Source of the DNA: Treponema sp.
Lineage (GTDB): Bacteria; Spirochaetota; Spirochaetia; Treponematales; Breznakiellaceae
DNA length: 9,460 bases
Reading direction: 5' to 3'
Assembly: GCA_031258265.1 (NCBI GenBank)
Contig: JAIRNB010000090.1
Span: forward strand, 1-9,460
This document shows positions 6,684 to 9,460 of the stretch, piece by piece; the stretch's first letter is position 1, and each line of letters opens with the position of its first letter. The notes beneath the pieces are model-generated. The model did no database searches. It worked only from the letters and a program-made list of their open reading frames with translations, and had not been told where the DNA came from. The position numbers and the translations under genes are program-made.

Positions 6684-8078
6684 ATGAACTGTGATGTGCT
6701 TATCGTGGGCGCGGGGCCCGCGGGGATTTTTACCGCCCTGGAATTGATTCGCCGGGGAACGAAGAAAAGGATTCTGATTATCGAAAAGGGGAAGCCCGTG
6801 GAAAAACGGGTCTGTCCCAAGATCGAAACCAGGAAATGTATGAACTGCCGGCCCTTCTGCCATATCACCACCGGTTTTTCCGGGGCCGGGGCCTTTTCCG
6901 ACGGTAAGCTTTCTTTAAGCTGCGATGTGGGGGGGGATCTGCCGGACCTTATTGGCCGCCAGGCCTCCCAGGACCTGATCGATTACACCGATTCGGTGTA
7001 CCTGGAATTTGGGGCGGTGCAGACTGTCGAGGGGCTGGGCCGCTTCGAGGAAACCAAGGACATACGCCGCCGGGCTATCAAGGCGGGACTCCGGTTGGTG
7101 GACTGCCCGATCCGCCACCTGGGGACGGAAAAGGCCCAGGAACTCTACCGCAGTATCCAGCAGTACCTCCTGGAACAGGGGGTAGAGATTCTTTTTGAAA
7201 CCGAATGTACCGGTCTTATTCTGGAACAGAATGTCTGCCGGGGAATCCAGGCCCGCCCGGTGGGAAAAGACGATCACTTTGAGGTCTTTTCTTCCTCCAC
7301 CATTGTGGCCGCGGGCCGGCGGGGGGCGGAATGGCTGGAGGGAATTTGCCGCCAGTACGATGTCCTCCACGAGGCGGGGGTGGTGGACATCGGCGTCCGG
7401 GTGGAGACCCGGAACGAGGTGATGGAAGAGGTGAACAGGACCCTTTACGAAAGCAAACTTATCGGCTACCCCCGGCCCTTTAAGGACAAGGTCCGCACCT
7501 TCTGTCAAAATCCGGGGGGCTTTGTCAGCCAGGAAAACTACGACAATGCCCTGGCGGTGGTGAACGGTCATTCTTACAAGGAGACCAAATCGGCCAACAC
7601 CAACCTGGCGATCCTCTGTTCCCATAAGTTCAGCGAGCCCTTTAACCAGCCTATTTCCTACGCCCAAAAAATCGGGGAACTGACTAACATGCTGGGAAAC
7701 GGCCATATCCTGGTGCAGCGTTACGGGGATATTCTGGACGGCAAGCGGACCTGGCAGGAGGAACTGGACCGGAGCAATGTCCGGCCCACCCTTAGCGATG
7801 CGGTGGCCGGGGACATCACCTCCGCCATGCCCTACCGTACCATGATCAACATTATCAACTTTATCGAAGCCCTGGACGCCGTGGTCCCCGGTTTCGCCGC
7901 CGCGGAAACCCTGCTTTACTCCCCGGAACTCAAATTCTACTCCAACCGGATCAAACTGGACGAAAGGCTGGAAACCAATATCTCCGGCCTCCACTGTCTG
8001 GGGGATTCCTCCGGCTGGACCAGGGGCCTCATGATGGCCAGCGCCATGGGAGCCCTCATGGGGCGGATTCTTTCCTGA
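6684..8078 (+). CDS. FAD-dependent dehydrogenase, uncharacterised COG2509-type family
   Basis: A 464-residue flavoprotein with an N-terminal Rossmann FAD site (VLIVGAGPAGIF, residues 5-16) and a matching C-terminal FAD segment (GLHCLGDSSGWTRGLMMASAMGALMGRIL). Between them, residues 44-59 have C-X7-C-X2-C-X3-C (Cys 44, 52, 55, 59) followed by HITTGFSGAGAFSDGKL, a hallmark of this COG2509-like group. The cysteines could hold an Fe-S cluster, but this is inference. No signal peptide or membrane span is seen, so it is probably cytosolic. The function of the family is unknown. Start choice: ATG 6684 has GAGG at 6675-6678 with 5 bases of spacing, while the in-frame TTG at 6681 is too close. It follows the palindromic element and so may be transcribed separately from the ygfK-ssnA-tetR unit. 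It converges with the minus-strand phage genes. Confidence 0.88.
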   Translation: MNCDVLIVGAGPAGIFTALELIRRGTKKRILIIEKGKPVEKRVCPKIETRKCMNCRPFCHITTGFSGAGAFSDGKLSLSCDVGGDLPDLIGRQASQDLIDYTDSVYLEFGAVQTVEGLGRFEETKDIRRRAIKAGLRLVDCPIRHLGTEKAQELYRSIQQYLLEQGVEILFETECTGLILEQNVCRGIQARPVGKDDHFEVFSSSTIVAAGRRGAEWLEGICRQYDVLHEAGVVDIGVRVETRNEVMEEVNRTLYESKLIGYPRPFKDKVRTFCQNPGGFVSQENYDNALAVVNGHSYKETKSANTNLAILCSHKFSEPFNQPISYAQKIGELTNMLGNGHILVQRYGDILDGKRTWQEELDRSNVRPTLSDAVAGDITSAMPYRTMINIINFIEALDAVVPGFAAAETLLYSPELKFYSNRIKLDERLETNISGLHCLGDSSGWTRGLMMASAMGALMGRILS

Positions 8079-8240
8079 ACATGAACCGGCCAGCGAAAAA
8101 ACTCAAGAAAAACAGAGAACAGACTACCGCTTACGATTACACCATGTGTAATAGCATTGTTTCTTAGATTTGCAATAATGAGCAATCAGTATCGTTAGAA
8201 CCAAAAATTTCCTATTCTGCTTAATAGCTGTAGATCCGCT
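8079..8240. other. Convergent intergenic gap at the chromosome/phage compositional junction
   Basis: These 162 bp lie between the 3' ends of the FAD-dependent dehydrogenase (+) and the small phage-like gene (-). The sequence becomes visibly richer in A and T here. I see no tRNA, no clear terminator with a T-run and no obvious direct repeat that would mark an attachment site. Only a weak, mismatched stem (GATTTGC ... GCAATC, about 8167-8188) is present. Confidence 0.4.
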
Positions 8241-8855
8241 TTAGGCATATTTCCCCTCAATTTGTTCTTTCTGGGTTTGGAACCATGCCGGAGCGTCGAA
8301 CTCTTCCCCGACGATATCCGCTTCATTTTTTAGGAGTACCGCTTCCCGTTTTAAGGCGCTTATTCTATTCTGCTTTTCCTCTACTTTTTCATCTGGGGTG
8401 AGCTTGGATATTCGCCTAGTCTCTTTTTCCTCCGCCATTTCTTCTCTCTGGGCCTTATTCAAATTTTCTTCTAAAATCCCATTTTTAGGAATTGTTTTTC
8501 CGAGTATTTCTATTTTTTTCTTTTCCCATACTTGGTTTTTTACCCAATATTCGGTGTTTCTCCAGTCGTTTATTTTTTCCCCGGTTGACAGTAGCTTCTT
8601 ATGATCGCCAAGAGTATTTAATATCGTTTGGAGATCACTGCCTTCCTGGTCTTCTACGAGTTCCTGATTTGGGCCACAATAAAAGACGGCGTTTTCAGTA
8701 TACAAATCTTCCTCTGTTTTTGTTTCTTTGATATCCGGGTTTAAGGATAATATAGAGTTTATTTTATTTTTTGTCTCTTCCGGATCAATTGTGGGGGCTG
8801 AAATACTGACGACTATTTTATAACCATCGATGATTTCTATATTTTTAGTTTTCAT
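8241..8855 (-). CDS. Hypothetical protein, probable phage tail-fibre accessory/assembly protein
   Basis: A 204-residue, charged, Lys/Glu-rich protein. I do not recognise a named family with certainty. The N-terminal third looks like a small alpha/beta domain; residues from about 120 onward are strongly helical and probably coiled-coil (NLNKAQREEMAEEKETRR). The end (AWFQTQKEQIEGKYA) resembles the C-terminal helices of proteins encoded just after tail fibres in phages, such as tail-fibre assembly chaperones or DUF4376-like proteins. Start choice: AAGGAG (8868-8863 on the minus strand) sits 7 bases before ATG 8855; the in-frame TTG at 8861 would be only 1 base from it. It lies directly downstream of two tail-fibre tip modules, 85 bp away, and has the same AT-richer composition. 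The role is inferred mainly from position. Confidence 0.55.
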   Translation of the reverse strand: MKTKNIEIIDGYKIVVSISAPTIDPEETKNKINSILSLNPDIKETKTEEDLYTENAVFYCGPNQELVEDQEGSDLQTILNTLGDHKKLLSTGEKINDWRNTEYWVKNQVWEKKKIEILGKTIPKNGILEENLNKAQREEMAEEKETRRISKLTPDEKVEEKQNRISALKREAVLLKNEADIVGEEFDAPAWFQTQKEQIEGKYA

Positions 8856-8882
8856 CTTCAAACTCCTTGTCTCTACTCTATC

Positions 8883-8915
8883 TCAAAAACATACAAATAA
8901 ATATATAACCGACAT
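8883..8915 (-). other. Possible 10-codon leader reading frame with a strong ribosome site
   Basis: ATG at 8915 is preceded 9 bases upstream by AGGAG (8929-8925) and opens a frame, MSVIYLFVCF, that ends at TGA 8883-8885. It sits in the 85-bp gap between the orphan tip module and the downstream small gene. It may be a remnant or a coupling leader; length alone gives no support for a protein. Confidence 0.15.
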
Positions 8916-8940
8916 TAATAAATTCTCCTATAGCGAAAAT

Positions 8941-9213
8941 CTAATAGGTAATCCCGGTCCAGTACGACATGGTGGCCATTCTAGTTTCGTTGGCGGTGCG
9001 GACTATCGAAAGCGTATCAAATTTAATACCGCTTCCACCCGTTGACGTTGCACTACTTTTGGCGGGATGGGTAACAGTCCCTTGGTTTGCGTTTGTAAAA
9101 ACACCCCCGCTCCGGTTCGGCAGTGACGTTTCATTCTCTGTTGTTCCGTATGCCACCCGGAACCATCCTGTAATTCTTTGTAATGCATCCTCGGTAAACT
9201 CCCCTATCGACAT
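8941..9213 (-). CDS. Orphan phage tail-fibre tip domain (second, shaft-less copy)
   Basis: About 90 residues from ATG 9213 (a longer frame opens at TTG 9255). It begins MSIGEFTEDALQRITG, has a Gly/Ser/Thr/Asn-rich middle and ends FDTLSIVRTANETRMATMSYWTGITY. This matches the general ending of phage tail fibres (D-A-x-R-x-I-T-G ... FD.S..V.TA.E.RP.N.A), with Met for the usual Pro. The last 17 residues are nearly the same as those of the upstream gene (ANETRMATLSYWYGITY), but codons differ widely, so the copies are not recent duplicates. It has no shaft or baseplate-attachment region and only a weak ribosome site (ACGGA), so it may be poorly translated, be a recombination donor for the full fibre, or be a decayed fragment. 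Confidence 0.55.
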   Translation of the reverse strand: MSIGEFTEDALQRITGWFRVAYGTTENETSLPNRSGGVFTNANQGTVTHPAKSSATSTGGSGIKFDTLSIVRTANETRMATMSYWTGITY

Positions 9214-9233
9214 TCCGTCATAGGAAATGGCGA

Positions 9234-9460
9234 TTAATACGTTATGCCGTACCAATAGGACAGCGTAGCCATGCGGGTCTCGTTGGCAAATCGAAGCGGC
9301 CCGGCGTTTCCGGCTTCTGGCAATCCAAATATGTTTCCTCTAAATCCGATGTTTCCCGCGCCGTGCTGCACCGGCAAAGACGGCGTAGGGTTTCCGATGG
9401 AGTTGTAATTATAAATGCCAACCCTGAAATTCTGCATGGAGTCCGGGATATGCTCCCCAA
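9234..9460 (-). CDS. Phage tail-fibre-like protein, C-terminal end (5' partial)
   Basis: The frame is open from the right edge and ends at TAA 9234-9236. The visible 74 residues read GEHIPDSMQNFRVGIYNYN, a Gly/Asn/Pro-rich stretch, then FANETRMATLSYWYGITY. The ending is of the tail-fibre/tail-collar type, where a conserved E-T-R segment closes the trimeric receptor-binding tip. The ATG at 9437 is internal. Everything N-terminal lies outside the window, so length and shaft type are unknown. The stop is 21 bp before the ATG of the next tip copy, in another frame. In a phage this protein would bind the host surface. Confidence 0.6.
   Translation of the reverse strand, partial: GEHIPDSMQNFRVGIYNYNSIGNPTPSLPVQHGAGNIGFRGNIFGLPEAGNAGPLRFANETRMATLSYWYGITY

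Noticed and set aside
6915..7994. 359-codon minus-strand frame opposite the FAD-dependent dehydrogenase
   Set aside because: No domain is recognised, and the plus-strand frame has FAD motifs at both ends.
8079..8240. tRNA or attachment site at the phage junction
   Set aside because: No cloverleaf arms or CCA-adjacent acceptor stem could be formed, and no direct repeat partner is visible in the window.
8941..9460. Diversity-generating retroelement variable region
   Set aside because: The two tip copies differ by unrelated middles and synonymous changes, not adenine-specific substitutions. No template repeat or reverse transcriptase is in view.

Overview
The window reads as a GC-rich, strictly anaerobic bacterial chromosome (dense, same-strand genes, many CGG/GGG/CCC codons) joined at its right end to a more AT-rich block that looks like phage. 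The first gene is a [FeFe]-hydrogenase maturase, so the host makes or uses H2. The combination would suit a gut anaerobe, and a termite-gut-type spirochaete is one possibility, but taxonomy is inferred from gene content and texture only.

Layout: (1) Positions 3-935 hold the 3' part of hydE (radical SAM H-cluster maturase), running in from the left edge. (2) Positions 936-1217 are a hairpin-rich, non-coding intergenic element. (3) Positions 1218-5897 hold ygfK (a fusion of a dihydroorotate-dehydrogenase-like barrel, a GltD-like FAD/NAD module and a ferredoxin domain) and ssnA (a metal-dependent aminohydrolase). They are 12 bp apart and surely one operon; in other anaerobes and in E. coli these genes sit together in a purine/urate-type catabolic cluster. 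(4) Positions 5952-6521 hold a TetR-family regulator, same strand, 54 bp after ssnA. (5) Positions 6522-6683 are a second intergenic region containing an 82-bp palindromic, inverted-repeat-bounded element; it shares a 12-base end with the element before ygfK. (6) Positions 6684-8078 hold an uncharacterised FAD-dependent dehydrogenase of the COG2509 type with a conserved four-cysteine motif. (7) From about 8079 the base composition drops and the strand flips. The minus strand carries, in transcription order, the C-terminal end of a phage tail-fibre-like protein (runs off the right edge), a second stand-alone copy of that tip domain, and a small coiled-coil-rich protein in the position of a tail-fibre accessory protein.

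How the parts work together: YgfK and SsnA most likely act in one anaerobic catabolic route on a purine- or pyrimidine-like ring, with SsnA hydrolysing an amine/ring bond and YgfK doing flavin/Fe-S electron transfer. The neighbouring TetR protein is a candidate local regulator. HydE belongs to hydrogen metabolism and is separated from the operon by the repeat element. The phage block is a separate acquisition. No RNA genes, CRISPR array or recognisable transposase or integrase were seen.
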